From positions 124,001-188,000 of the forward strand of contig NZ_VOGO01000004.1 of assembly GCF_007923355.1 (NCBI RefSeq): a stretch of DNA of 64,000 bases. Direction: 5' to 3'. Below, in pieces: positions 47,809-56,633 of the stretch (positions within the stretch are counted from its first letter, which is position 1; each line of letters opens with the position of its first letter). The notes below the pieces were generated by a model that had not been told where the DNA came from, ran no database searches, and saw nothing but the letters and a program-made list of their open reading frames with translations. The position numbers and the translations under genes are program-made. The DNA is from Falsiphaeobacter marinintestinus. Lineage in GTDB: Bacteria; Pseudomonadota; Alphaproteobacteria; Rhodobacterales; Rhodobacteraceae.

Positions 47809-48516
47809 TTAAGCGTGTTCGATCTGCTCCAAAAGCTCGGCCACCCCGCCAAGATCGGCGATCTCGCGATATCGCCGCGCGCCGGTAGGTTCCGCAGCGT
47901 GTTCGATTTCCCAGACCAGCCCATGTGGCACATAAATGCCCCATCCGCCCGCCTCGATCATCGGCACCACGTCCGAGCGCATGGAATTTCCGATCATCAT
48001 GCCCTGCGTCGCCCCGTCGCCATGTCGCGCAAAGATGTCGACATAAACCTCGGGCGTTTTTTCAGAGACGATTTCGACCCCGTCAAACAAATCCCCCAGT
48101 CCCGATTGGGCCAGCTTGCGTTCCTGATCCAGCAGATCGCCTTTGGTGATCAGCACAACCCGGTGCGTATCGGCCACCGCCTCGACGGTGGCCTGCGCAT
48201 GGGGCAACAGTTCGATCGGATGCGCCAGCATATCCTGCCCCGCCGCGATCAGCTCCTGAATGACCCGCGCCGGAACCCGTTCTTCCGTCACCTCGATGGC
48301 GGTTTCGATCATCGACAGGGTGAACCCTTTGATGCCGTACCCATACCGCCCGATATTGCGCTTTTCTGCGGCCAGCAGACGGTCGGCCAGATGGTCGGAA
48401 TTGGTGTAATCAGACAGCAATTCGGCAAAGCGGTCCTGCGTCAATCTAAAGAACCGTTCGTTGTGCCAAAGGGTGTCATCGGCATCGAAACCAATTGTTG
48501 AGATTTTGCTGGCCAT
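47809..48516 (-). CDS. HAD family hydrolase
   Basis: A 235-aa haloacid dehalogenase-type phosphatase. Motif I is GFDADDTLWHNE (nucleophile Asp and acid Asp), motif II is the strand VVLITKGD, and motif IV is IGNSMRSDVVPMIEAGG. The cap is helical (subfamily I). The substrate is probably a small phosphomonoester but cannot be named. It is divergent from clpS; the 92-bp space contains a TATATA element. Confidence 0.88.
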   Translation of the reverse strand: MASKISTIGFDADDTLWHNERFFRLTQDRFAELLSDYTNSDHLADRLLAAEKRNIGRYGYGIKGFTLSMIETAIEVTEERVPARVIQELIAAGQDMLAHPIELLPHAQATVEAVADTHRVVLITKGDLLDQERKLAQSGLGDLFDGVEIVSEKTPEVYVDIFARHGDGATQGMMIGNSMRSDVVPMIEAGGWGIYVPHGLVWEIEHAAEPTGARRYREIADLGGVAELLEQIEHA

Positions 48517-48608
48517 AATTTCCCTGCCCGTGGCACCTTTCCTATCCGAGTTGGAAAGTTATATATACAGCAGACCAACCCAGCCGTGATAACCGGAACC
48601 TACCTGCG

Positions 48609-48950
48609 ATGCTGCTACATCCATTGATGATGTCGAACAAGTCGGATGACGACGGCGACGCCTCTATCCTGTTGGAGACACGCCCAAAAACCAAGCGACC
48701 GCCGATGTATAAGGTGCTGTTGCTGAACGATGATTACACGCCGATGGAATTCGTCGTGCACGTGTTAGAGCGATTCTTTGGCATGACGCACGCGCAGGCT
48801 TTTGAAATCATGCTGATCGTTCACAAAAAGGGTGTGGCGGTGGTTGGCGTGTTCAGTCACGAAATCGCGGAAACCAAAGTGGGGCAGGTGATGGATTTCG
48901 CGCTGCGCCACCAGCATCCCCTGCAGTGCACCATGGAAAAAGAGGAATAG
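48609..48950 (+). CDS. clpS: ATP-dependent Clp protease adaptor ClpS
   Basis: Adaptor that delivers N-end-rule substrates to ClpAP. The domain is complete: [20 protein letters not shown] (with the substrate-pocket Asp-Asp), VVHVLERFF, and [19 protein letters not shown]. The N-terminal extension is polar. The start is uncertain: ATG 48609 has a weak GGAA site, while ATGs at 48627 and 48630 give [10 protein letters not shown], which looks like the usual N-terminus. No clpA gene follows; an RsmC-like gene lies 9 bases on. Confidence 0.92.
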   Translation: MLLHPLMMSNKSDDDGDASILLETRPKTKRPPMYKVLLLNDDYTPMEFVVHVLERFFGMTHAQAFEIMLIVHKKGVAVVGVFSHEIAETKVGQVMDFALRHQHPLQCTMEKEE

Positions 48951-48959
48951 GGGCCGCTT

Positions 48960-49946
48960 ATGTCGCCTCGTTTGTCTCTGGCCCTTGAGCAGGGTGGCTT
49001 GGTGCTGCCCGAAGACGGGCGCATTGCCGTGTTTCATCCGCGTCTGGATATGGATCTGTCTGACCTCCCTAAAGACCGGGTTCAGATCATCCAGCCCTTC
49101 AAACCAGACCATGACGGGTTCGCGGCGCAGGGGTTCGACTGTACACCCGCCGCCGAAGGTCCCTACGCCGCATCGATCATTTGCCTGCCGCGCGCCAAGG
49201 CGCTGATCCGCGCTGTCATACACACGGCTGCCTCCTGCACCGATGGCCCGCTTGTCATTGATGGGGGCAAGACCGACGGCATCGACAGCGTCCTGAAAGA
49301 CATCCGCAAGCGCACTGACATCGGCGGCCCGGTGTCCAAAGCGCATGGCAAGATTTTCTGGCTCGCGGCCGCGCCCGACATGTTCCAAGACTGGCGCCCG
49401 CCTGAAACACAGATCGTTGACGGGTTTCATACCGCCCCAGGTGTGTTTTCCGCTGACGGGATCGACCCGGCCTCGGCCTTTCTGGTCAACACCCTGCCGA
49501 AACAACTGGGCAAACGCGTTGCCGATCTGGGGGCCGGATGGGGTTACCTGTCCCGGCATCTGCTGGCCGACCCAAAGCTTGAAACCCTGGATCTGGTCGA
49601 AGCCGATCATATCGCACTGGACTGTGCCCGCCTGAACGTCACCGACCCGCGCGCCCGGTTCCACTGGGCCGATGCAACCCGATGGACGCCCGATCACCGT
49701 GTCGACGCTGTGGTGATGAACCCGCCGTTCCACACCAGTCGGGCCGCTGATCCCGGCATCGGGCAGGCCTTTATCGAAGCCGCCGCGCGCTGTCTGACTC
49801 CGAGCGGTACGCTCTGGATGGTCGCCAACCGCCATCTGCCCTACGAGACGACGTTGGCCACGCGCTTTGCCCATGTCGACAGTGTCGCCAGCAACTATCG
49901 GTTCAAAGTTCTGCGCGCCACACGCCCCTCTCGCCCCAGACGCTGA
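48960..49946 (+). CDS. rsmC: RsmC-like class I methyltransferase
   Basis: A 328-aa SAM-dependent methyltransferase. The C-terminal half has the SAM loop VADLGAGWGYLSRHLL and the N6/N2 methylase motif VVMNPPFHTSR, as in RsmC/RlmG, which methylate guanines of rRNA. The N-terminal half is a degenerate copy of the fold, typical of the family. The substrate (16S G1207 in E. coli) is inferred. It starts 9 bases after clpS with a GGGGCCGC stretch upstream, so co-transcription is likely. Confidence 0.82.
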   Translation: MSPRLSLALEQGGLVLPEDGRIAVFHPRLDMDLSDLPKDRVQIIQPFKPDHDGFAAQGFDCTPAAEGPYAASIICLPRAKALIRAVIHTAASCTDGPLVIDGGKTDGIDSVLKDIRKRTDIGGPVSKAHGKIFWLAAAPDMFQDWRPPETQIVDGFHTAPGVFSADGIDPASAFLVNTLPKQLGKRVADLGAGWGYLSRHLLADPKLETLDLVEADHIALDCARLNVTDPRARFHWADATRWTPDHRVDAVVMNPPFHTSRAADPGIGQAFIEAAARCLTPSGTLWMVANRHLPYETTLATRFAHVDSVASNYRFKVLRATRPSRPRR

Positions 49947-49985
49947 ACCCGGCTAGTCTCGCCCGAACTCAACGGAGATTCTCCT

Positions 49986-50786
49986 ATGTCATTCGCTATT
50001 GCCGGAAAGACCGCGATTGTCACCGGTGCCGCCAACGGCATCGGTCTCGCCATTGGCCGTCAATTCGCTCAAAAAGGCGCAAACGTCATGTTTGCCGACA
50101 TGGACGAAGCCCGCCTGATCGACGAACTTGGCGAACAGGCCGAAGACAGCAATGTCCGCTATTTCGCAGGCGATCTGCGCGAAAAGCTGACCATCGCAAA
50201 CCTGCTTTCGGCCACGCTCGATGCCTTTGATCAGGTCGATATTCTGGTGAACGGCGCGCGTCAGGTGATCCCGTCGGACCCGCTTGATCCCGACGACGAC
50301 TCGGTCATCGCCCTGCTGAACCAGAACCTGATGCCGGCCCTGCGTCTCAGCCAGCTGGTTGCCAAACGCATGATCAAACAGTCCGAAGGTCAGGAAGAAG
50401 GCTCAGCCGGGGCGATCATCAACCTCAGTTCAATCGCCGCGCGCCGCACCCATCCCGACCTGCTGGGTTATTCCGTCAGTTCGGCAGCGCTTGATCAGCT
50501 CACCCGCTCGCTTGCCGTGGCTTTGGCCCCCAAACGCATCCGCGTGAATGCAATTGCCATCGGCTCGGTGATGAGCACATCGCTGAAAAGCACGCTCAAA
50601 GACAACCGCGAATACCGGCAGGATATCGAAGACCACACGCCCCTGAACCGCATCGCCGCCCCGCGCGAACTGGCCGATGCAGCCCAGTTTCTGGCCTCGG
50701 ACGCTGCCGGGTTCATGACCGGCCAGATTCTGACGCTGGATGGTGGGCGCACGCTGCTCGACCCCGTCGCCGCCCCCGCCCATTGA
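49986..50786 (+). CDS. Short-chain dehydrogenase-like protein lacking the catalytic Lys
   Basis: A 266-aa SDR fold protein. The nucleotide loop is good (TGAANGIG) and the catalytic Ser region is present (INLSSIAARR), but the Tyr-x-x-x-Lys motif reads YSVSS, so the lysine (expected at residue 166) is Ser. The usual NNAG reads NGAR. The C-terminal GFMTGQILTLDGG is typical of the family. Oxidoreductase activity is therefore doubtful, and it may be a binding or altered enzyme. It follows the rsmC-like gene by 39 bases with a GGAG ribosome site. Confidence 0.85.
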   Translation: MSFAIAGKTAIVTGAANGIGLAIGRQFAQKGANVMFADMDEARLIDELGEQAEDSNVRYFAGDLREKLTIANLLSATLDAFDQVDILVNGARQVIPSDPLDPDDDSVIALLNQNLMPALRLSQLVAKRMIKQSEGQEEGSAGAIINLSSIAARRTHPDLLGYSVSSAALDQLTRSLAVALAPKRIRVNAIAIGSVMSTSLKSTLKDNREYRQDIEDHTPLNRIAAPRELADAAQFLASDAAGFMTGQILTLDGGRTLLDPVAAPAH

Positions 50787-50843
50787 TCCTTTGGCGCAAC
50801 GCCGATCCATGTTACAATCGGCCCATTGAACGGAGCCGATTTT

Positions 50844-51572
50844 ATGCAAAAACAATTGTGCGCCCTCGCGATGGCCGCGGTGATGCTTGCGGGCCAGCCC
50901 GGTCTCGCGCAGCCGTTGGGCAACGTTGCCTTCTCGTCCCTTGATCCTGACACACCGGTCAGCGGCACGTTAAGCGTCAACAGCCTGACACCCAATGGCG
51001 ACCGGCTTGACCTGTCGCTATCCGCCGCTGCTCCTACCGTGCTCGATCAGTTGGACACGCTCGCCCGCAATGCAGGCAATCTTGGCTCCTGCGAGGCCCG
51101 CCTGTATTGGGAGGGACCAACCCGCGTAACATCCGCCCAAGGCGACCGCGCCGACCTGACAACGCGGGTCCGGGGCGAATTCTGGGCCTGCAGCCCGTTC
51201 AAGACCCGCCTGATACGGGATACCAAAACCGTTGATCTGGCGCTCACCCCCATCTGGCACCCAGACCCGCCGGGGCTGAGCCTGAAGGTCGAAATCACTA
51301 ACATCCACAACGTCCCCGGCGATTTCGAAGCGGCCCTGCGCGCCTCGGGCGTTCGGTTGTCGGATGAGTTAGAGGTACCGCTGGGCGATCATGACCTGCT
51401 CAGCACGCTGGCCCCGCAGGTCCACAGCCTGCAGGTCTCGGCACCGCCGGGTGCCGCAGGGCTGACCATTACCACCGACCTCAGCCTTGATCGCGCCGCC
51501 GCGCAGGCGCTGATGCTCAGCCAGTTCGGCATGCCCGCACTGGCCGGACTCCTGTTCCGGCTGCCGCAATAA
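50844..51572 (+). CDS. Exported protein of unknown function
   Basis: A 242-aa protein starting at the ATG at 50844 (GGAG 8 bases upstream). It has a clear signal peptide (MQKQLCALAMAAVMLAGQ, cleavage near GLAQ) and a beta-rich mature part with two cysteines (GSCEARLYW and FWACSPF) that may form a disulfide. No family was recognised. It ends close to a four-span membrane protein gene (15 bases), so the two are likely co-expressed in the envelope. Confidence 0.7.
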   Translation: MQKQLCALAMAAVMLAGQPGLAQPLGNVAFSSLDPDTPVSGTLSVNSLTPNGDRLDLSLSAAAPTVLDQLDTLARNAGNLGSCEARLYWEGPTRVTSAQGDRADLTTRVRGEFWACSPFKTRLIRDTKTVDLALTPIWHPDPPGLSLKVEITNIHNVPGDFEAALRASGVRLSDELEVPLGDHDLLSTLAPQVHSLQVSAPPGAAGLTITTDLSLDRAAAQALMLSQFGMPALAGLLFRLPQ

Positions 51573-51587
51573 AGCAGGAGATCACCG

Positions 51588-52199
51588 ATGAAAGTCATCC
51601 TCTCCGCCATCATCACCTTTGTCATAGCGCAACAGCTCTTCGGTATGTTCCATGGGCAAATGGGCCTTACAAACTCCGCCTTCAGCAAATTCTACCCCGA
51701 ACCCTCGGCAGTGCCCCTGATCCTGCTGACCTTTGGCCAGGCCATCCACCTCGTCGGCCTGTTGCTCGTCGCCGTCTACCTGCGCCATGTCCCCGCCACT
51801 CAGGCCGTGTTCCCAAAACTCTGGATGACCGATCAGGACACGGCCGAACTTGACCTGATCTGGCAACGTGTCTCGGCCTGGGCAACTTGCTGGCTGCCCG
51901 TGATCGGATTTGCATGGGCGTGGAGCGAATTTCCCGAAGGCCGCGCCTGGCTCAGGGCTGATCCCACACAGGTCTACGGCCTGTTCCAGAACGTGCCCAA
52001 CTGCACGCTGTTCACCAATTGGGACACCTGCCGCTATGGCGACCTCATCGCCGCACAGGCGAACGACCCCGACAAAAACGGCTCCTCCTTCGTCCCCTTC
52101 TGGCACCCGGTCGTCGTTATGATCCCGCTCTCGATCACCGTCCTCACCGCCTCCGCTCTCCTGTTCCGCGACTACCGCCTGCGACTGGCACGCGCATAG
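51588..52199 (+). CDS. Four-span membrane protein of unknown function
   Basis: A 203-aa protein with membrane segments near residues 3-18 (ILSAIITFVIAQQLFG), 40-62 (PLILLTFGQAIHLVGLLLVA), 85-105 (WATCWLPVIGFAWAW) and 170-195 (VVVMIPLSITVLTASALLF). Between the last two is an extracytoplasmic-looking stretch with two cysteines (NCTLFTNWDTCRYGD). No known family was recognised. AGGAG lies 9 bases before the ATG. It is part of a run from 50844 to hemF. Confidence 0.7.
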   Translation: MKVILSAIITFVIAQQLFGMFHGQMGLTNSAFSKFYPEPSAVPLILLTFGQAIHLVGLLLVAVYLRHVPATQAVFPKLWMTDQDTAELDLIWQRVSAWATCWLPVIGFAWAWSEFPEGRAWLRADPTQVYGLFQNVPNCTLFTNWDTCRYGDLIAAQANDPDKNGSSFVPFWHPVVVMIPLSITVLTASALLFRDYRLRLARA

Positions 52200-52249
52200 C
52201 ATCCCGCACACGCCCATGCTAAGGCGACCCGACCCGAGGGAGAGCTGCG

Positions 52250-53143
52250 ATGACCAACCCATTTGACACCGAAAAAACCACGGCCTCCGCCTGGTTCCGC
52301 CAACTGCGTGACGACATCGTCGCCGCGTTTGAGGCCCTCGAAGACAGCCACGACACCGGCCCCCTGTCAGACGCTGAACCGGGCCGCTTCGAGGTCACCC
52401 AGACCAAGCGCGCCAGCGACAACGGCGAAGACGCCGGCGGCGGGTTAATGAGCGTCATGCGCGGCGGTCGCGTCTTTGAAAAGGTCGGCGTCAATGTCTC
52501 GACCGTCCACGGCACACTGGGTGAGCGCGCACAGGCCGCGATGATGGCCCGCAAGGGTCTGCCCGGCATGGCCGACGACCCGCGCTTCTGGGCCTCGGGC
52601 ATTTCGCTGGTCGCCCACATGCAAAACCCGCACGCCCCCGCCGTGCACATGAACACCCGCATGTTCTGGACGCCGCACGCCTGGTGGTTCGGCGGCGGCT
52701 CCGACCTGAACCCCTGCATCGAATATGACGATGACACCGCGCATTTCCACGCCACGCAAAAGGCCCACCTCGACCCCCACGGCGCAGCACATTACCCGCG
52801 TCTCAAGGAATGGGCAGATGAATACTTCTACATCCCCCACCGCAATCGCGCCCGCGGAGTCGGCGGCATCTTTATGGATGACTATTGCACCAGCGACTGG
52901 CAGGCCGATTTCGCCCTGACCCAGGACATCGGCCGCGCCTTCCTGCCCGCCTTCGTCCCCTTGGTCGAAAAACGCCGCGTTCAGGACTGGTCCGACGCCG
53001 ACAAGGACGCCCAACTGATCCACCGGGGCCTCTACGCCGAATACAACCTCGTCTACGACCGGGGCACCAAATTTGGCCTCGAAACCGGCCACGACGCCAA
53101 CGCCGTCCTGATGAGCCTGCCCCCCCTGGCGAAATGGGTCTGA
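52250..53143 (+). CDS. hemF: Oxygen-dependent coproporphyrinogen III oxidase
   Basis: Aerobic counterpart of HemN: converts coproporphyrinogen III to protoporphyrinogen IX using O2. The 297-aa protein is close to the family length and has the conserved MSVMRGGRVFEKVGVNVS, WFGGGSDLNP, RGVGGIFMDDY and YAEYNLVYDRGT segments. Cytoplasmic and soluble. GAGGGAGAG lies 8 bases before the ATG. Having both HemF and FnrL-controlled HemN lets the cell make haem at any oxygen level. Confidence 0.96.
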   Translation: MTNPFDTEKTTASAWFRQLRDDIVAAFEALEDSHDTGPLSDAEPGRFEVTQTKRASDNGEDAGGGLMSVMRGGRVFEKVGVNVSTVHGTLGERAQAAMMARKGLPGMADDPRFWASGISLVAHMQNPHAPAVHMNTRMFWTPHAWWFGGGSDLNPCIEYDDDTAHFHATQKAHLDPHGAAHYPRLKEWADEYFYIPHRNRARGVGGIFMDDYCTSDWQADFALTQDIGRAFLPAFVPLVEKRRVQDWSDADKDAQLIHRGLYAEYNLVYDRGTKFGLETGHDANAVLMSLPPLAKWV

Positions 53144-53459
53144 CCCACTCGCATCCTCGACCTGATCGGGCCCCCCTCAGCGCACCCAATCCCCGCTTTC
53201 GCGGGGACAACCGCGCCTCGGGGTCCCGGGTTTTCAAAAAAACCCGGCGAAACGGCAATACGCCAATGCCCAAAACCCAATTGGTATTGTTTCTATATGG
53301 ATTTGAGCAATAGGAGGCTTTGAAGGATCTGCCAAAGCGACCCTCGATTGGGGATGCAGCTAATGTCCGGTAAGAGCCCATTCTACCGGATGCTGCGCTC
53401 GTCGCGAACGTCGGCAATCCTGAAGGCTACTGATCGAGCCTTAAGGACGATATGCGGTT
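53144..53459. other. 316-bp intergenic region after hemF
   Basis: Contains two hairpins: a small one (CCCCGC-TTTC-GCGGGG at about 53201-53216) and CCGGGTTTT/AAAACCCGG at 53226-53247 with a 4-base loop, which may end hemF transcription although no T-run follows. From about 53260 the composition shifts to visibly lower GC, the edge of the accessory patch. No supported gene. Confidence 0.5.
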
Positions 53460-54377
53460 TCATTCAAAAAACTGAGGCTTCGAGGGGTGCAATTCATTTA
53501 AAACTGATCTGCGCATCGAAATCGCAAGCCTGTCATGAAAGATGTCCAGAGTTGCTTCAGCCTCTTTCGTAGAAAGCCAACCATCGTCGATTCTCCAGTG
53601 GCGAAAGAACACCCAATCTATTGCGTTTCTGCGCGAGAATTCGAGAGAGCGTTGTGCTTGCTCTCGTGTAGGAACCTCACCAAGCCGCGCCTTCGGCCCG
53701 TACTTCTCTCGCCCTTCATCGAGCTTCTCCTCATGCAACGCTATTAGCTCGTCGATGTGTTCTTCGCTAATCTCAGTTAACTCCGAAATCTCTGCCGCTA
53801 TGTCATCGGGAATGGTAGCTGAAGCCTTTTGAACCGCACCCAAAAAACGCTCGTCGTGCAGGAACTCTAAGGACCAATTCTTCGGCGAAGTTCTCCACAG
53901 AATGAATTCCGCCTGTTGCGTCCAACCGCCGTTCGAGACAAGGTTAAGTTGCTGAAGCAATAGCAAAACGTCATCATTGCAGAGTGCGCAGCCCAATCCA
54001 AAACGAGCTGTAATATTTGGGGTCGGAGACGGTGGTGGATCTTTCATCGCGATCACAAAGCCGTTTCCTATGCGAGTTGGGGGGAGGCTTCCGTTTGGTA
54101 GGCGGAATGAAAGCTTGTTTTGTTGGTTCGCAAGCCAAAGAACAGAAATGCAGATGTCATCCCATCGCGGCATAGTCGCAGGAAGTTCAGGAACATCTTT
54201 AGGTACTGCCCCCCAATTTGTTGCATCTGCAAAACCAAGCTTTACCAAGGCCATGCATCCGATTTGGTAGGCCGTAGACGCCATGTCATTCCAGCCTGGC
54301 CGATCCGTAGCCTTGGGCAAAGTTCCTGCAAGGAAATGGGCGACGTCGTTGCGCCAGTTTTGTTGGACATTGTCCAT
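53460..54377 (-). CDS. Orphan protein of unknown function, lower-GC gene
   Basis: A 305-aa protein starting at the ATG at 54377 (MDNVQQNWRNDVAHFLAGTL); longer in-frame starts at 54425 and 54569 exist but are not convincing. Mixed helical protein with an acidic helical segment in the second half (AAEISELTEISEEHIDELIA) and a basic C-terminus; no signal peptide, membrane span or known motif. The gene and its flanks use visibly more A/T than neighbours, a sign of horizontal transfer. It lies next to the antitoxin pseudogene. Function unknown. Confidence 0.6.
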   Translation of the reverse strand: MDNVQQNWRNDVAHFLAGTLPKATDRPGWNDMASTAYQIGCMALVKLGFADATNWGAVPKDVPELPATMPRWDDICISVLWLANQQNKLSFRLPNGSLPPTRIGNGFVIAMKDPPPSPTPNITARFGLGCALCNDDVLLLLQQLNLVSNGGWTQQAEFILWRTSPKNWSLEFLHDERFLGAVQKASATIPDDIAAEISELTEISEEHIDELIALHEEKLDEGREKYGPKARLGEVPTREQAQRSLEFSRRNAIDWVFFRHWRIDDGWLSTKEAEATLDIFHDRLAISMRRSVLNELHPSKPQFFE

Positions 54378-54596
54378 GTTCACTCTCGGATAAGGCTTAT
54401 GTCCTGACTGTATGGCTGGTGGCATAACAAACCGCAACTCTGCCGATCTTGCGTTTTCAAAAGCGGATTGAAATCCACGAAGCCGACTTTGGCGCAGGCG
54501 CATCGATGGCCGCATTGTCCCGCATAGCTGCCATTGATGCGATGGCCGCATGTCCGTCGCATCACGCAAGACGAACCAGGCTCACTCACTGTTGCC

Positions 54597-54736
54597 CCTC
54601 TCAACCTCCTCCATCCCCTCCCGAATGATCCGCCAGCGCAGCACTCTTCGGCGATTTGCAGGGCTTTGTAATCCATCGACCGGGTGGCGGCGTTGTCCAG
54701 CTGGGTCAGGTCTGACATCGGCGCCAGCCCGGCGCA
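54597..54736. repeat. Direct repeat copy 1 (antitoxin 3' end)
   Basis: About 140 bp, more than 90% identical by eye to 56643-56782, in the same orientation. The two copies flank the DUF1254 gene and are about 2 kb apart. Confidence 0.85.
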
Positions 54737-54765
54737 GACGTCATGCGACGCATCGAGCGAAACAC
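54597..54765 (-). pseudogene. Fragment of a Phd/YefM antitoxin gene
   Basis: The minus strand reads LAPMSDLTQLDNAATRSMDY and KALQIAEE, nearly identical to the C-terminal half of the intact antitoxin at 56634-56891, then shifts frame through a 1-base deletion near 54645. The N-terminal half is absent. About 140 bases are duplicated. Confidence 0.8.
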
Positions 54766-54824
54766 CCCGAAACCCGCGATTCCGCTTCAACCCGAGCGCG
54801 CGCCGCATAGCCCGGAACGCCCGG

Positions 54825-54857
54825 AAAAAGAAAAGGCGGCGCCAAACTGACGCCGCC
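54825..54857 (-). terminator. Terminator after the DUF1254 gene
   Basis: On the minus strand GGCGGCG pairs with CGCCGCC across a 9-base loop, followed by TTTTCTTTTT. It starts 39 bases after the DUF1254 stop. Confidence 0.8.
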
Positions 54858-54895
54858 CAAAACCATTTGGTTCAAGGGTTATCCCAATCACTCTG

Positions 54896-56440
54896 CTAGT
54901 CGCAAGAGCAGGCACCAGTGCTCTTGGCATAGTCGATCAATTCGATCTCACCCGGGCGCCAGGTCTGGTCGAACCAGGACTCAAGCGGCCCATAAAGCCG
55001 GAAGATCGTATTCCACCCTTTGCCGGGCACCGTCTGGACCCAGTTGCTTTCCTTGCCTTCCGGAGCCTCGGGCGCAAAGTAAATGTCGTATGAGCCATCT
55101 TCGTTCTGGGCGACATCCGTATCATTGCTGCCGATCGCCGGGAATTGCGCATCGGTCTGCAACATCGACCGGGTCTGGTTGTCATACAGCGTGAACGACC
55201 AGAAATCCTTGGCTGGTACGTCTTTCGGCACATTTACCTTATAGGTCTTTGAGCCGTCCAACGGGTTTCCATTCGAGTCGAGATAGGTAAAGGCGTATTG
55301 TGACCCTTTGCCAACCTTCTTGAGCGCCATCGCTGGCGTAATCCCGGTCGCATAGAAATGAAACCCAGCACGAATGTCATGTACCGTTACGCCATCCAGT
55401 TCCCACGTATAGGCACCACCGGGAAACGCTGTCAGCCAATAGCTTTCGCCGGGATACCAGTAAAACCGTTCGTCACGCGGCTTGGAAACGATTGTCTTGA
55501 CGGTGACCGAACCCGCGCTTGCAGCGGCCTTTAGGATTGCACGCATACGTTCATCGGGCGCAAATTCCTGCCCCTTCACGATGCCAATCGCAGCCAGATG
55601 ACCAAGAAGCTCAGGGCGTTCTCCCATCAGGGGTTCAGCCTGAACAACATCGTTGATTTCGTCAAAGATGTTTTCATCCATGCGGTGGATCGTGTTCATG
55701 AACTGACCCGACGCATTCACAAAGTTCATATCCGGTGGGTTATCCTTTTGCGACAGAGGGTACATCCGGAACAACTCTTTGGTGTTGTTTATCGCGTCAT
55801 CCGTTGATCCGTCCTTTTGGTACCCTCTCCAGATCACCCAGTTTCCATAGGTCGTGGTCGGCGCCACGTGATATCCGTCCGGGATCTCGCCGTCGTAACC
55901 CGGGGGCAAGACCAGAAACTTGCCACCTTTGCCTTCGTCAGGTCCAAGGTTCCCGAAATCGATCACATAACGGAACCAGTGATCGTTGATGAACCCCAGC
56001 ACGTTGGGTGGTGTTTCGATGACCATCGGCTCATCGCCCAGTTCCAACCACGAGAACATGTAGACACTGGTTGTGTTGGCGGTCAGAAACAGTGCCTTCG
56101 AATCCATAAGGCCTTCAAACAGAACAGCCGTCGTATTCGCCGGGCCAAATTCAAGGATGCCTTTGCGAATGGCGTCCATCGACGCGATCTTTGTTCCATC
56201 CAGGAACGCCTGATAGGCATGCGTGAAGTCGAGCAGGTTGTAAACCTTCTGCGCCGACTCCACGTCTGGCACCCCGTCAAAGAAATTCAGTGCACCCACA
56301 CGTGTCTGAATGTTGTCAGGCGTCGTAACCCCGTCGGGGATTTCGGTTGTCATCTTCATTGTGGGCACTTCTTGTGCCGATGTGACGCCCGCACTCAATC
56401 CAATGGATAGCACCGCAGCGATGTGCAGTTTTCTTAGCAT
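54896..56440 (-). CDS. DUF1254/DUF1214 domain exported protein
   Basis: A 514-aa protein with a signal peptide (KLHIAAVLSIGLSAGVTSA). The mature part has the two-part DUF1254/DUF1214 layout: an N-terminal domain with TRVGALNFFDGVPD and VYNLLDFTHAYQAFLDG, a middle GFINDHWFRYVIDFGNLGPD, and a C-terminal DUF1214 part with DFWSFTLYDNQTRSMLQT and SNWVQTVPGKGWNTIFRLYG. The C-terminus carries CSC. The biochemical role of the family is unknown. It sits between two copies of an antitoxin gene segment, suggesting it arrived or was moved by recombination. Confidence 0.87.
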   Translation of the reverse strand: MLRKLHIAAVLSIGLSAGVTSAQEVPTMKMTTEIPDGVTTPDNIQTRVGALNFFDGVPDVESAQKVYNLLDFTHAYQAFLDGTKIASMDAIRKGILEFGPANTTAVLFEGLMDSKALFLTANTTSVYMFSWLELGDEPMVIETPPNVLGFINDHWFRYVIDFGNLGPDEGKGGKFLVLPPGYDGEIPDGYHVAPTTTYGNWVIWRGYQKDGSTDDAINNTKELFRMYPLSQKDNPPDMNFVNASGQFMNTIHRMDENIFDEINDVVQAEPLMGERPELLGHLAAIGIVKGQEFAPDERMRAILKAAASAGSVTVKTIVSKPRDERFYWYPGESYWLTAFPGGAYTWELDGVTVHDIRAGFHFYATGITPAMALKKVGKGSQYAFTYLDSNGNPLDGSKTYKVNVPKDVPAKDFWSFTLYDNQTRSMLQTDAQFPAIGSNDTDVAQNEDGSYDIYFAPEAPEGKESNWVQTVPGKGWNTIFRLYGPLESWFDQTWRPGEIELIDYAKSTGACSCD

Positions 56441-56633
56441 TCAGTCTTCCTCCCCAGGGTTCTTTCGTTCTCAGACTATGACCTGAATTCGGAGAAACAC
56501 CATGAAAATATCCTGAACAGGACGATCTGGCACAAAATGAGTGGCCGTCATTTTCATACCAGTGTCATGGGCTTAAGTGTATTTTATTCGGCTTCGAACA
56601 TGTCCCCAGCCGCATCTGGTGGCCAGTCATTGA

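Noticed and set aside
53348-53572. A 74-codon frame after hemF
   Set aside because: It overlaps the minus-strand orphan gene end, lacks a ribosome site and has no recognisable features.
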